Counted from the first letter of the stretch, positions 28,335-35,911 are shown. The stretch: 64,000 bases of DNA from Bernardetia sp. MNP-M8 (GCF_037126285.1 NZ_CP147012.1:1488001-1552000), one strand, 5' to 3'. A program made the numbers and translations. The notes: a model not told the origin generated them from the sequence alone.

Positions 28335-28453
28335 ATACAAAAATAAACGTGATAATCTTTATTGTAATTCTATTTTATCAAACAATTTCTAGCTACATTA
28401 CCTTTTTGATATGAAGTCAGTTCAAAAATTTCTCACTTATAAAAACAGAAACT

Positions 28454-28735
28454 ATGAAAGCCATTTGGAACGGTCAAGTCATTGCAGAAAGCGATAATAC
28501 AGTACAAATAGAAGGAAATCATTATTTTCCTGCTGATTCTGTAAAAAAAGAATTTTTAAAAGAAAGCGACCATAAAAGTATGTGTCCTTGGAAAGGCACA
28601 GCTTCTTATTATTCGTTAGATGTAAATGGAGAAGAAAACAAAAATGCCGTTTGGTATTATCCAACTCCAAAAGATGCAGCTAAAGAAATTGGTGGCAGAA
28701 TGGCATTTTGGAAAGGTGTGGAAGTAGTGAAATAA
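28454..28735 (+). CDS. DUF427 domain protein
   Basis: A 93-residue protein made up entirely of the DUF427 domain, a small beta-rich fold of unknown function found across bacteria and fungi. Family hallmarks are present: KAIWNGQVIAESD at the N terminus, NHYFPADSV, and the central motif CPWKGTASYYSLDVNG, with AVWYYPTPKDAAKEI and WKGVEV at the end. Start ATG 28454. The gene is single and followed by a strong bidirectional hairpin shared with the convergent propeller gene. No cofactor site can be inferred. Confidence 0.9.
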   Translation: MKAIWNGQVIAESDNTVQIEGNHYFPADSVKKEFLKESDHKSMCPWKGTASYYSLDVNGEENKNAVWYYPTPKDAAKEIGGRMAFWKGVEVVK

Positions 28736-28760
28736 ATGCTAGTTCAATTATTAGAATAAT

Positions 28761-28788
28761 AAAAAATGGCATTCAGTTGCCATTTTTT
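28761..28788. terminator. Bidirectional terminator
   Basis: Perfect 11-bp stem (28761-28771 with 28778-28788), flanked by A and T runs, between the DUF427 gene (plus) and the propeller gene (minus), overlapping the latter's stop codon. Confidence 0.9.
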
Positions 28789-30052
28789 ATTCGATTTCTA
28801 TCATCAAAACTACAACAGGTTTCCAGTCATTCTTAGGTTTATTTTCTTTATCATAATTTCCCCATTGACTATTTGCAATGTAGTAAAACTTATTTCCTAT
28901 CAAAAAACCATTAGTAGGTTCACCAAAATAGATATTTTGCTGTTCCAAAATCTTTCCTGTTTTTGCTTTCTGATTTTGCATATCTAACTCAAAACTTGAA
29001 ACTCTCATAGGAGAAGTTCCATTTTGAACCGTAATGAGTGTATTTTGATAGAGATAAAGTCCGTCTGTTGTCTTGAATGAAAAACCTTTTGGAGCTTCTA
29101 GTGCATTTATTTTTCCAGTCTGAATATTAATCTGATAAATAGTGGAAGAATAATCAGCTACAAAAGCCCATTTTCCATCCTCTGAAAAAGCAATTCCTTG
29201 CAATGAACGCCATTTCGGATTTGTCCATTTTTCTTCTAGTTTTTGAGTTTGTTCATTCCAAACATAAATAATTGGATTTTGGCTATCAGTACAATATATT
29301 GTCCCATCTTTTGCTTGCTTAATTTCTCCCAAAACGTGGTCTAAAGAATCTGAAAGTTCATAGTCAACTATTTTTTTATTGGTCTTTGTATCAATGCAAA
29401 AAATGGCTGCTTTACCTTTATTTTCTTCTTTATAAAGTGATGAGTTTTCTAATTCGCTCATTACTCCCCAAAGTTTTTGAGTAGCTTCTTCATAAAAAAG
29501 ATTCATAACAGGCATTTTCATTTCCATATACGAAGTATCTTTTCCATCCCAGAAACCAATAGCAGGTTTATTGATACAAGCAAAAGCAATTTTATTTTCT
29601 CCTAGAGATGTAAGTCCTTCAATATGTCTTGCAGGAAGTAAAAAGGCTTGTGTGCTAATTTGCACTTTCTCATTTTGAGTATTCCAAAGTTTTTGAAGTC
29701 TCTTGAGTTGTGATTTTTTGAGGGAACTGATTAGTTCTTCATTCTCTAAAACAGAAGGTTCTGCATAAATGAGAGCTAATTTTTGTAGTGTTTTTTCTGT
29801 TTGTTTTGAATCTTTATTTAATGAATAAGATAAAGACAAATAACGCAAAACAGTTGGATGATTGGGACGAATCGTATCCAAAATTTTGGCATAATAGAGC
29901 ATCGAATCATATTTTTTTTGGTCATACGAAGATTGTAAACCTTCAAAATAATCATTCAATGTTTTTTGACTAAATGCAGAAGTTGATACAAACAGTAAAG
30001 AAAGAAAAAAGCTAAAGACAAAAAATTTCTTGGAAGTAAAGTTGAATTTCAT
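28787..30052 (-). CDS. Secreted TPR plus beta-propeller protein
   Basis: From ATG 30052 the protein has 421 residues; a TTG at 30067 would add five. A signal peptide (KFFVFSFFLSLLFVSTSAFSQ) is followed by two or three TPR-like helices (about 28-110). A beta propeller of the SMP-30/NHL type comes next (about 130-415), with blades such as GIAFSEDGKWAFVADYSSTIYQI and GTIYCTDSQNPIIYVW. No catalytic metal site of true gluconolactonases could be picked out. It lies downstream of ccmC-ccmD-ccmE on the same strand, 161 bases after ccmE, but a link to cytochrome maturation is not evident. Confidence 0.75.
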   Translation of the reverse strand: MKFNFTSKKFFVFSFFLSLLFVSTSAFSQKTLNDYFEGLQSSYDQKKYDSMLYYAKILDTIRPNHPTVLRYLSLSYSLNKDSKQTEKTLQKLALIYAEPSVLENEELISSLKKSQLKRLQKLWNTQNEKVQISTQAFLLPARHIEGLTSLGENKIAFACINKPAIGFWDGKDTSYMEMKMPVMNLFYEEATQKLWGVMSELENSSLYKEENKGKAAIFCIDTKTNKKIVDYELSDSLDHVLGEIKQAKDGTIYCTDSQNPIIYVWNEQTQKLEEKWTNPKWRSLQGIAFSEDGKWAFVADYSSTIYQINIQTGKINALEAPKGFSFKTTDGLYLYQNTLITVQNGTSPMRVSSFELDMQNQKAKTGKILEQQNIYFGEPTNGFLIGNKFYYIANSQWGNYDKENKPKNDWKPVVVLMIEIE

Positions 30053-30213
30053 AAAGAGAGATTTCAAAAATAGTATCGTAAATTAAAGAGTAGAAAAATA
30101 GAAAATTTAATCTATTTTTTTATAAAACAACTCTATTTTATACGATAACTTAACTTTTTAAAATTTACTTTCAATTCTATCTACATATTCTTTACTGTTT
30201 GTACAGAATACTA

Positions 30214-30645
30214 TTATTTTACAGCGACAGTATTTTCTTCATATTTAGAAGGACATTTAAGCAAAATATCACTTACTACAAACTGTTCATTTTGCTCATG
30301 TATTTCATACTTTCCAATCACGACAACTTTTTCAGAGCGTTTGAAATCTGTCATGGAAGGAGGTGGCGTACTTGTAATGACACGTTGTTTGTTGCCTTTC
30401 TCATCGACGAGCTGAAAAGCCATAAAGTTAGCATCTGTCATAGGGTTATATTCAATCCCTATTACTTCGCCACTTGCATCTCTAGGAAGCTCACCTACAA
30501 CATGAATTTTATTGTCATCCCCATCTTTAGCAATTGTAAGAGCTTTATCAAAATCTACATATTGACTAGCATTTTCGCTAGAACTGACAAAAATTCCGAT
30601 GCCAACAGCTATAATAACGAGTACAATTATATGTGAAATTTTCAT
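30214..30645 (-). CDS. ccmE: Haem chaperone CcmE, cysteine (CxxxY) type
   Basis: CcmE carries haem covalently from CcmC to the CcmF ligase in cytochrome c maturation system I. The 143-residue protein has one N-terminal membrane anchor (IIVLVIIAVGIGIFVSS) and an OB-fold periplasmic domain with KIHVVGELP, a PPPSMTDF turn and KVVVIGKYE. The haem-binding position, HxxxY in the standard family, reads CPSKY here, so the ligand is cysteine. That matches the CxxxY variant known from some sulfate reducers and archaea. It is the third gene of ccmC-ccmD-ccmE. Confidence 0.92.
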   Translation of the reverse strand: MKISHIIVLVIIAVGIGIFVSSSENASQYVDFDKALTIAKDGDDNKIHVVGELPRDASGEVIGIEYNPMTDANFMAFQLVDEKGNKQRVITSTPPPSMTDFKRSEKVVVIGKYEIHEQNEQFVVSDILLKCPSKYEENTVAVK

Positions 30646-30711
30646 AGTTTTATGAATTTTGGTTGAGTTTGTTTACTTTATTTTAACGAAAAATAATCTT
30701 AAAGCGTTGTT

Positions 30712-31032
30712 TTATACCTTTTCTTTTGAAGCTCTTTCAGAATATACTAAATCCTCTAATTTTTTGAGTTTGGATTCTGTAACCACTAAAAAGACTACAA
30801 TTCCTGCAAAAATAGTAGTTAAAACAACAACAACAACATAAATTTTGCCATCTGCTCTGAATGTATCAGCCATCGAAACTTCTGTGTTTTCGTAATCTCG
30901 CTGTGTCACAGGAATTTTTCCGTTTTTATTAACTTCAGTAGTTTGTTCTGTATTGGTATCCTCCTGAGCAATAGCCATCAAAGGCGAAAAAGCAAAAGAG
31001 AAAAGAAGCAAAAGTAGATATATATTTTTCAT
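30712..31032 (-). CDS. ccmD: CcmD family protein
   Basis: From ATG 31032 the protein has 106 residues. It has a signal peptide ending in PLMAIAQ, an acidic periplasmic linker and one membrane helix (IYVVVVVLTTIFAGIVVFLVV) followed by a basic amphipathic tail. It therefore has the CcmD topology, with a larger periplasmic part than the roughly 60-residue proteobacterial protein, as is usual in Bacteroidota. CcmD helps release holo-CcmE from CcmC. It lies between ccmC and ccmE, with 107 bases of repeat-bearing DNA on the ccmC side. Frame extension to 31116 would translate the repeat and is rejected. Confidence 0.75.
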   Translation of the reverse strand: MKNIYLLLLLFSFAFSPLMAIAQEDTNTEQTTEVNKNGKIPVTQRDYENTEVSMADTFRADGKIYVVVVVLTTIFAGIVVFLVVTESKLKKLEDLVYSERASKEKV

Positions 31033-31060
31033 TGATTTTTTATTTATGTGGTAATTTTTT

Positions 31061-31094
31061 GTTGTTGGTGTCGCTGCGCTAAAACACCAACAAC
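31061..31094. repeat. gttgttggtgt inverted repeat between ccmC and ccmD
   Basis: Perfect 11-bp arms (31061-31071 with 31084-31094) around a 12-base loop. It is one of a family, with relatives at 37299-37323 and 55379-55404. A second short hairpin (about 31114-31131) follows. Confidence 0.8.
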
Positions 31095-31139
31095 GGCTAT
31101 GGTATTTTAAATTCACAGACTAGAAAGTCTATTATAAAG

Positions 31140-31811
31140 TTAATCAAAAAGTGTTTTGTATTCAATTCTTCTCATTCTGACACGAAGCTGTGCCACCCAA
31201 ACTCCCAAAAGCGTCCAACCAATAATGGCAATATAAAAGACTTTTTTGAGGTCGTTATCATAATCATAAGCACTAAAAGCAGGGTTTCCTTCTGCCCCAG
31301 GGTGTAGAGAGTTTACCATTCTAGGCAAAATATAGATAAGAGGGATATAGGTAGCAAAAGCAAAAATATTGAAAACAGCACTTATTCTGCCTCGTTTTTC
31401 ATCATCTGGCAATGCACTACGCAAAAGCAAGTAACCGAAATAAATCAAAAGAGCAATAGCAGAAGCATTTTGTTTTGGATCTCCACTCCAAAAATTTCCC
31501 CATGTAAATTTTGCCCACCACATTCCTGTCAGGATTCCCAAAATACCAAAAGCAATTCCAGAATTTGCGAGTTCTACTGCCCAGTCGTCGTGTCTTGGAT
31601 TGGAAGTTTTGAGGTACATTATCGAATAAATAACGGAAGCAAGTAACATCAGAACCATTCCAAACCACATTGGAACATGGAAAAATAGATTTCTAATGGT
31701 TTCGTTAAGAATGTTTAGTCTAGGAACTTCAACTAAAAGTCCTCCAATAATTGTATAGAAAAGGATAATTACACAAGCAATTTTCCACCAGTGTTTTTTG
31801 AGTAAATTCAT
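31140..31811 (-). CDS. ccmC: Haem-handling cytochrome c maturation protein CcmC
   Basis: CcmC loads haem onto CcmE in the periplasm. The 223-residue protein from ATG 31811 has about six membrane helices. The tryptophan-rich haem-handling motif WAKFTWGNFWSGDPKQNA is followed by ALLIYFGYLLLRS. Two likely haem-ligand histidines stand at FFHVPMW and NSLHPGAEGNPAF. The longer frame to 31919 would place 36 hydrophilic residues before the first helix and is rejected. It is the first gene of ccmC-D-E, with a well-formed promoter 78 bases upstream. ccmA, ccmB, ccmF, ccmG and ccmH are not in the window. Confidence 0.92.
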   Translation of the reverse strand: MNLLKKHWWKIACVIILFYTIIGGLLVEVPRLNILNETIRNLFFHVPMWFGMVLMLLASVIYSIMYLKTSNPRHDDWAVELANSGIAFGILGILTGMWWAKFTWGNFWSGDPKQNASAIALLIYFGYLLLRSALPDDEKRGRISAVFNIFAFATYIPLIYILPRMVNSLHPGAEGNPAFSAYDYDNDLKKVFYIAIIGWTLLGVWVAQLRVRMRRIEYKTLFD

Positions 31812-31888
31812 TTTATTCTTTAGCCTCCCTTTAGGGTGTGAAGTATTCTGTAACACACTCTTATTGAGAGTGCGAAAATAATATTCTG

Positions 31889-31919
31889 CAAAATTACAAC
31901 TCAAAACACCAAAGAACAA
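31889..31919 (-). promoter_or_regulatory. Bacteroidota-type promoter for ccmC
   Basis: Read on the minus strand: TTG (31919-31917), a 20-base spacer and TAatTTTG (31896-31889). The ATG of ccmC follows 78 bases later. Confidence 0.6.
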
Positions 31920-32025
31920 AAATAGGATAGAAAAGAAAGGCTAAAAGTTTATAAAATTATGAATGCAGAACTTACCTTAAAAGATAAAATACATTTTCGA
32001 AAACTAAAGAGTACACTCTATTGCA

Positions 32026-32064
32026 TAAAAAAGCCGTTGCAGATCATTCCGATACTGCAACGGT
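32026..32064 (-). terminator. Orphan minus-strand terminator, possible end of a small RNA
   Basis: A perfect 9-bp GC-rich stem ccgttgcag/ctgcaacgg (32034-32042 with 32055-32063) is followed on the minus strand by a run of six T. No gene ends here on that strand: the minus-strand sequence upstream of it, up to about 32600, has no supported frame. On the minus strand the hairpin is preceded by a purine-rich gggaggggg stretch (about 32088-32096). Confidence 0.6.
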
Positions 32065-32606
32065 AGAATTTTAGTTTTGTCAGAAAGCCCCCTCCCTGAA
32101 AATAACTAAATGAAAATCTTTTCTTATAAAACTTGTTTAATAAAGTTCCATAAAACTCCTTAACTTGATATTCTAAAAATACTACTATTTTTCAACAAAA
32201 GCAACTCATTATTAAAAAAACTTGATTTTTTTGCAATAATTTTTTATATATTATCTATAAAGCTGACTATCAGCTATTTTACTAATAAGATAAATTTGTA
32301 TAATAAACAGTTATTTGCACTATTTTGTCATAAAATTAAGGTATTTATAATAAAAAAGTTTTTTATGTTACCCTTTCATCAATTTTATATGAACATCAAT
32401 TATTATTTTTGGATGCAAATTTGCAAAAGTTTTCTAAAAGTAATTATAGGAAGTAAAACAAAAAATAAAGCCTTGCGTTACACTTTAAAATCCCTTAAGT
32501 ATGGTAAAATGGTTTTTAGTATTTGCTCTTTGAAAAATTGAAAATAACTATTTTATTTAGTAAAATAGAAAAACTGAAATTAGCTTGAAAAATTCCCTCA
32601 ACTAAC
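32065..32606. other. Long AT-rich intergenic stretch
   Basis: About 540 bases with no credible gene. An 81-codon frame at 32296-32541 is low in complexity and rejected. A TAaaTTTG box at 32291-32298 lacks a paired TTG. Confidence 0.4.
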
Positions 32607-32636
32607 TTGTTTAGAGTGAATAACTTATTACCTTTG
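32607..32636 (+). promoter_or_regulatory. Consensus Bacteroidota promoter for the DUF2795 gene
   Basis: TTG at 32607-32609, exactly 19 bases, then TAccTTTG at 32629-32636. It is the best match to the Bacteroidota consensus seen in the window. The start codon is 115 bases downstream, leaving a long leader. Confidence 0.75.
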
Positions 32637-32751
32637 CAGCCTTATTGAAAAAAATCAGCCTCAGGAAAAATCTAATAATAATTAAGATTAAAAAAATTGT
32701 AAGCTGATTAAAAATTTTAAATTATTACAAAAAAAATACAAATATAAGCCT

Positions 32752-32973
32752 ATGTATTGGACACTAGAACTTGCATCTTATTTAGAAGATGCTCCTTGGC
32801 CAGCCACTAAAGACGAATTAATCGATTATGGGACACGTACAGGTGCGCCTATGGAAGTAGTGGAAAATCTGCAAGACTTAGAAGATGATGGCGAGCCTTA
32901 CGAGAATATCGAAGAAATTTGGCCTGATTATCCAACTAAAGATGACTTCTTTTTTAATGAAGACGAATATTAG
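32752..32973 (+). CDS. DUF2795 family protein
   Basis: A 73-residue, highly acidic protein. The core (LASYLEDAPWPATKDELIDYGTR followed by VVENLQDLEDDG) matches DUF2795, a small helical domain often found alone in Bacteroidota and Actinobacteria. The tail is very acidic (YPTKDDFFFNEDEY). Start ATG 32752. It stands alone, with a strong consensus promoter, a leader of over 100 bases and its own terminator, so it may be highly expressed. Function is unknown. Confidence 0.88.
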   Translation: MYWTLELASYLEDAPWPATKDELIDYGTRTGAPMEVVENLQDLEDDGEPYENIEEIWPDYPTKDDFFFNEDEY

Positions 32974-32978
32974 TAAAT

Positions 32979-33009
32979 AATTACGAATTAAAAATTACGA
33001 ATTACGATT
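32979..33009. repeat. aattacgaatt tandem repeat
   Basis: A 31-base stretch of the type aattacgaattaaaaattacg, just after the DUF2795 stop. An inverted relative with only a few differences lies at 39438-39468. Confidence 0.8.
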
Positions 33010-33098
33010 GTAACACTCTGACTATCAAGCAAATAAGAGTAACAATATATGTAATTTATGTTCTTACTCGTTAAATTGAACGAATAATCTAACTTTAT

Positions 33099-33143
33099 AA
33101 ACTCCATTTTGCTTACTTTTGTATCAAAATGGAGTTTTTTTAT
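33099..33143 (+). terminator. Terminator after the DUF2795 gene
   Basis: A perfect 13-bp stem (33099-33111 with 33125-33137), a 13-base loop and a T run, before hemE. Confidence 0.88.
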
Positions 33144-33151
33144 TTTTAATT

Positions 33152-33183
33152 AACCGTCAACGAGGTTAAAACCGTCGTTGAGG
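33152..33183. repeat. Palindromic repeat just upstream of hemE
   Basis: Two related 14-base units, aaccgtcaacgagg (33152-33165) and aaccgtcgttgagg (33170-33183), form an imperfect palindrome ending 14 bases before the hemE ATG. The second unit recurs exactly, inverted, at 63185-63198. Confidence 0.75.
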
Positions 33184-33197
33184 ATTATGTTCCAATT

Positions 33198-34229
33198 ATG
33201 ACGACCCTACAAAACGATTTACTTTTAAGAACAGCAAGAGGAGAAAAAACAGAACGTGCCCCTGTCTGGACAATGCGCCAAGCTGGCAGAATCTTGCCTG
33301 AATATAGAGAGCTAAGAGCAAAATTAAGTGGTTTTATTGAACTTGTTACTACGCCACATTTAGCAGCCGAAGTAACCATTCAGCCTGTAGATAGATTGGG
33401 AGTAGATGCAGCCATTATTTTTTCGGATATTTTGGTTATTCCTGAAGCTATGGGTTTGCCTTACGAAATGGTAGAAAAAGTAGGTCCTCGCTTTCCTCAA
33501 ACTATCAAGACAGAAAGTGATGTCAAAAAAATGACCACAGATGGCATTGAAGAAAAATTGAGTTATGTAACAGAAGCTATTTCTATTACAAAAAAAGAAT
33601 TGAATGGACGTGTTCCTTTGATTGGTTTTGCTGGTGCACCGTTTACACTTTTTTGTTATATGATAGAAGGCAAAGGCTCAAAAACTTTTTCAAAACCTCG
33701 TGGATTACTTTATGAAAATCCAAAATTAGCACATCAATTACTACAAAAAATAACAGATTCTACAATCATTTATCTAAAAGCTCAAATAAGAGCAGGTGCA
33801 GATATTGTACAAGTTTTTGACTCTTGGGCTGGCGTTTTGGGATTGGAACAGTACAGAGAATTTAGTTTGAAATACATTGAGCAAATTGTAGAAGCGATTG
33901 ATGAAGTGCCTACAATTGTTTTTGGTAAAGACCAACATGCAGCAAGAGCTGATTTTGGAAAACTTCCTTGTAATGTTGTAGGAATGGATTGGACAATGTC
34001 GATTGAAGAATCAAGAAAATTGATAGGAAATGACAAGGTTTTGCAAGGAAACCTTGACCCTTGTGTTTTGTACGGCTCGTATGAAACGATAGAAGCAGAA
34101 ACAAAGAAAATGCTTACTTCTTTTGGAAAAGGAAAATACATTGCCAATCTAGGACACGGAGTTTATCCAGATTTAGATTTTAATAAAGTCAAGCATTTTA
34201 TTGATACTGTTAAGGCTTGGAAATACTAG
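33198..34229 (+). CDS. hemE: Uroporphyrinogen decarboxylase
   Basis: HemE decarboxylates uroporphyrinogen III to coproporphyrinogen III in haem synthesis. It is 343 residues, the usual length. Signatures are intact: [16 protein letters not shown] near the N terminus, [13 protein letters not shown] (catalytic Asp region), [26 protein letters not shown], and NLGHGVYPD near the end. Other haem genes are absent. A repeat palindrome ends 14 bases before the start, and a four-codon upstream frame (33187-33201) overlaps the start as ATGA. The last 62 bases around the stop recur downstream at 35850-35911. Confidence 0.97.
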   Translation: MTTLQNDLLLRTARGEKTERAPVWTMRQAGRILPEYRELRAKLSGFIELVTTPHLAAEVTIQPVDRLGVDAAIIFSDILVIPEAMGLPYEMVEKVGPRFPQTIKTESDVKKMTTDGIEEKLSYVTEAISITKKELNGRVPLIGFAGAPFTLFCYMIEGKGSKTFSKPRGLLYENPKLAHQLLQKITDSTIIYLKAQIRAGADIVQVFDSWAGVLGLEQYREFSLKYIEQIVEAIDEVPTIVFGKDQHAARADFGKLPCNVVGMDWTMSIEESRKLIGNDKVLQGNLDPCVLYGSYETIEAETKKMLTSFGKGKYIANLGHGVYPDLDFNKVKHFIDTVKAWKY

Positions 34230-34232
34230 GAA
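34171..34232 (+). repeat. Direct repeat, copy 1: functional hemE 3' end
   Basis: These 62 bases, holding the last 19 hemE codons, the stop and three following bases, match 35850-35911 at 61 of 62 positions. The single difference is c34226 versus t35905, a silent tyrosine change. Confidence 0.95.
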
Positions 34233-34286
34233 TTCGATAATGAGTAACTATAAGACTTATATCCATTCTCTTATGTAAATTAACTT

Positions 34287-34324
34287 AAAGGATTTGAAAT
34301 TTTTATATTTCGAATCCTTTTTTT
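34287..34324 (+). terminator. Terminator after hemE, inside the insert
   Basis: A 14-bp stem with one G-U pair (34287-34300 with 34307-34320), then a T run. Confidence 0.82.
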
Positions 34325-34346
34325 ATACAAACTAAATCAAGTTTTA

Positions 34347-34354
34347 TACCTTTG
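34347..34354 (+). promoter_or_regulatory. -7-type box before the lipoprotein gene
   Basis: TAccTTTG at 34347-34354, 59 bases before the ATG; no TTG sits at the expected spacing, so only half of the promoter is seen. Confidence 0.35.
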
Positions 34355-34413
34355 TACTTTTAGAAGATATTCAAATAAAATAATATTCTCAAATACCATA
34401 ACTATTTATTGAA

Positions 34414-35325
34414 ATGAAATCACTATTTTTATTTAAAATGCTAATTGCACTCTCCTTTTTATTTATAAGTTGTAATGATGAATTAAAAGATACTATTATA
34501 GAAAATCAACTTGACATAAATATAGATGGAACTGAATATCAATCAATAAATGAAGATATTGGAGGAAATGAAAACTGTGATAAGCTATATATTACGGCTT
34601 TTTATTCGGATAAAGATAAAATAGATTTCAGAATTAGATTTGAGATTTCTAAAGAAGGAAATCTACTGAATGTTTGGTATGCAGAACCTAAGAATAATCT
34701 ATTTAAGACATTCATCACTCCAAACTTTAACCCATTATCGACATTTAGTATTTCAAATTTTTATTATGATTTTACTACTGGAGAAGTCAGATTTGATTTT
34801 GATGGAACTCTTTATCATGAATATGATAGTGATAATTCAATGGCTATTTTTGGTAAAATTAAAATTAAATCCCTAAAAAGTATTGAATGTTCAACTTATA
34901 AAAAGGGATTGTCTTATACTTCTAATCAACTCAATTTATTTAGCTTTTACACTTCTGCCACAAAGTATGAAGACAAAACTCAAATACATCGTTTTTTGTC
35001 TAATAATGGATTCAGAATTTATTTACATCTATCAAAGGATTTATGGCTTTATCCTTTAGGAGAAATTAATTTTGATGAAAATGCCCAAATAGATAAAGTA
35101 GAGTTTAAAGAAATAATTGGAATTGTGGTAACTGATCAAGTCGGACTGGTTAAGGAAACACAATGGAAAAACTTCGAAACAAGTGGTGCAATAATAATTG
35201 AAGCCAAATATACAGAGAAAGGCAAAAAAATGATACGTGGAAAAATTAATCTTTTAGTTAAAGATAATGGACAAGTAATTTATAATCTGAATGGAATTGA
35301 TTTTAAAACAAACAGTTTTGAATAA
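34414..35325 (+). CDS. Lipoprotein of unknown function within the hemE-tail insert
   Basis: A 303-residue lipoprotein (signal LIALSFLFISC, lipobox FISC, Cys about residue 20). The mature part is beta-rich, with many aromatic and aspartate residues and short repeats of the type NLFSFYTSATKYEDKTQ; no known domain was recognised. It is enclosed by direct repeats of the hemE 3' end and has its own terminator, so it seems to have arrived as part of an inserted segment. The following membrane protein gene is the other cargo gene. Base composition is similar to that of the neighbours. Confidence 0.75.
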   Translation: MKSLFLFKMLIALSFLFISCNDELKDTIIENQLDINIDGTEYQSINEDIGGNENCDKLYITAFYSDKDKIDFRIRFEISKEGNLLNVWYAEPKNNLFKTFITPNFNPLSTFSISNFYYDFTTGEVRFDFDGTLYHEYDSDNSMAIFGKIKIKSLKSIECSTYKKGLSYTSNQLNLFSFYTSATKYEDKTQIHRFLSNNGFRIYLHLSKDLWLYPLGEINFDENAQIDKVEFKEIIGIVVTDQVGLVKETQWKNFETSGAIIIEAKYTEKGKKMIRGKINLLVKDNGQVIYNLNGIDFKTNSFE

Positions 35326-35326
35326 G

Positions 35327-35366
35327 AAAAAAGGATTTAAAGTTTTGATGCTTTAAATCCTTTTTT
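35327..35366 (+). terminator. Strong terminator after the insert lipoprotein gene
   Basis: A perfect 16-bp stem (35327-35342 with 35351-35366) with flanking A and T runs. Confidence 0.92.
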
Positions 35367-35424
35367 AAGTCTCTTTTTTTGTAGGAAATAAACACTATAT
35401 TATTTTGTGAAATTTGCGAATAAA

Positions 35425-35808
35425 ATGAATGAAAAATTCAAATATCGTCATAATAACCTCTCCCTTATTAATGGGATTTTATTTTTCTTTACAGGTATTA
35501 TTTATGCTTGGTCAAAAAGTTTGTATGATTGGCAACCCTATGTATGGTGGTTAGGAAGTATAGGTTGGTCATATAAATACTTTTCATATCATGAATACTT
35601 CTTATTAATTGATGATGAAAAAATAAGTATCAACCGTGGATTGTGGAAAGATAAAAAAATAGTAGTAAATGATATTGAAAGAGTTGAGATTCAAAAGAGA
35701 TATTTTCTCCTTAAATTAAAAAATGGAAAAACTCAAAAATTGTACAAACTGTCTTTTGAGAAAGATGCTATTTCAAAACTTGAATCTATTTTAAACTCAT
35801 TTAATTAA
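35425..35808 (+). CDS. Small membrane protein with a PH-like domain
   Basis: From ATG 35425 the protein has 127 residues; a GTG at 35407 would add six. Two membrane segments (INGILFFFTGIIYAWSK and YVWWLGSIGWSYKYF) are followed by a cytoplasmic beta-rich part (LLIDDEKISINRGLWKDKKIVVNDIERVEIQ). This resembles the bacterial pleckstrin-homology-like domains of small membrane proteins. It is the second gene within the segment bounded by hemE-tail repeats. Its function is unknown. A conventional role as an immunity-type or stress protein cannot be supported from sequence. Confidence 0.65.
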   Translation: MNEKFKYRHNNLSLINGILFFFTGIIYAWSKSLYDWQPYVWWLGSIGWSYKYFSYHEYFLLIDDEKISINRGLWKDKKIVVNDIERVEIQKRYFLLKLKNGKTQKLYKLSFEKDAISKLESILNSFN

Positions 35809-35849
35809 GATATAGCAACACTATTTTGATGCTGTTTTTCAATATCTTA

Positions 35850-35911
35850 ATTTAGATTTTAATAAAGTCAAGCATTTTATTGATACTGTTAAGGCTTGGA
35901 AATATTAGGAA
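35850..35911 (+). repeat. Direct repeat, copy 2: orphan hemE 3' end
   Basis: Matches 34171-34232 at 61 of 62 positions but is not attached to a hemE gene. A terminator-like hairpin follows at 35930-35967, probably the ancestral hemE terminator. Confidence 0.95.

Larger units (their letters stand above)
28102..28453. other. Intergenic stretch with stacked repeats
   Basis: Between the broken lipoprotein gene and the DUF427 gene. About 28155-28237 contains an imperfect inverted repeat (gtgtgttc near the left end, gaacgcacac near the right) around an aacga-rich core. Two short hairpins, listed separately, follow at 28270-28290 and 28316-28334. No open frame is supported. Confidence 0.5.

Noticed and set aside
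30199-30636. 145-codon plus-strand frame
   Set aside because: Shadow of ccmE, which shows clear family motifs on the other strand.
32296-32541. 81-codon plus-strand frame in the gap before the DUF2795 gene
   Set aside because: Low-complexity, rich in F, K and I as expected of random AT-rich sequence; no recognisable motif.
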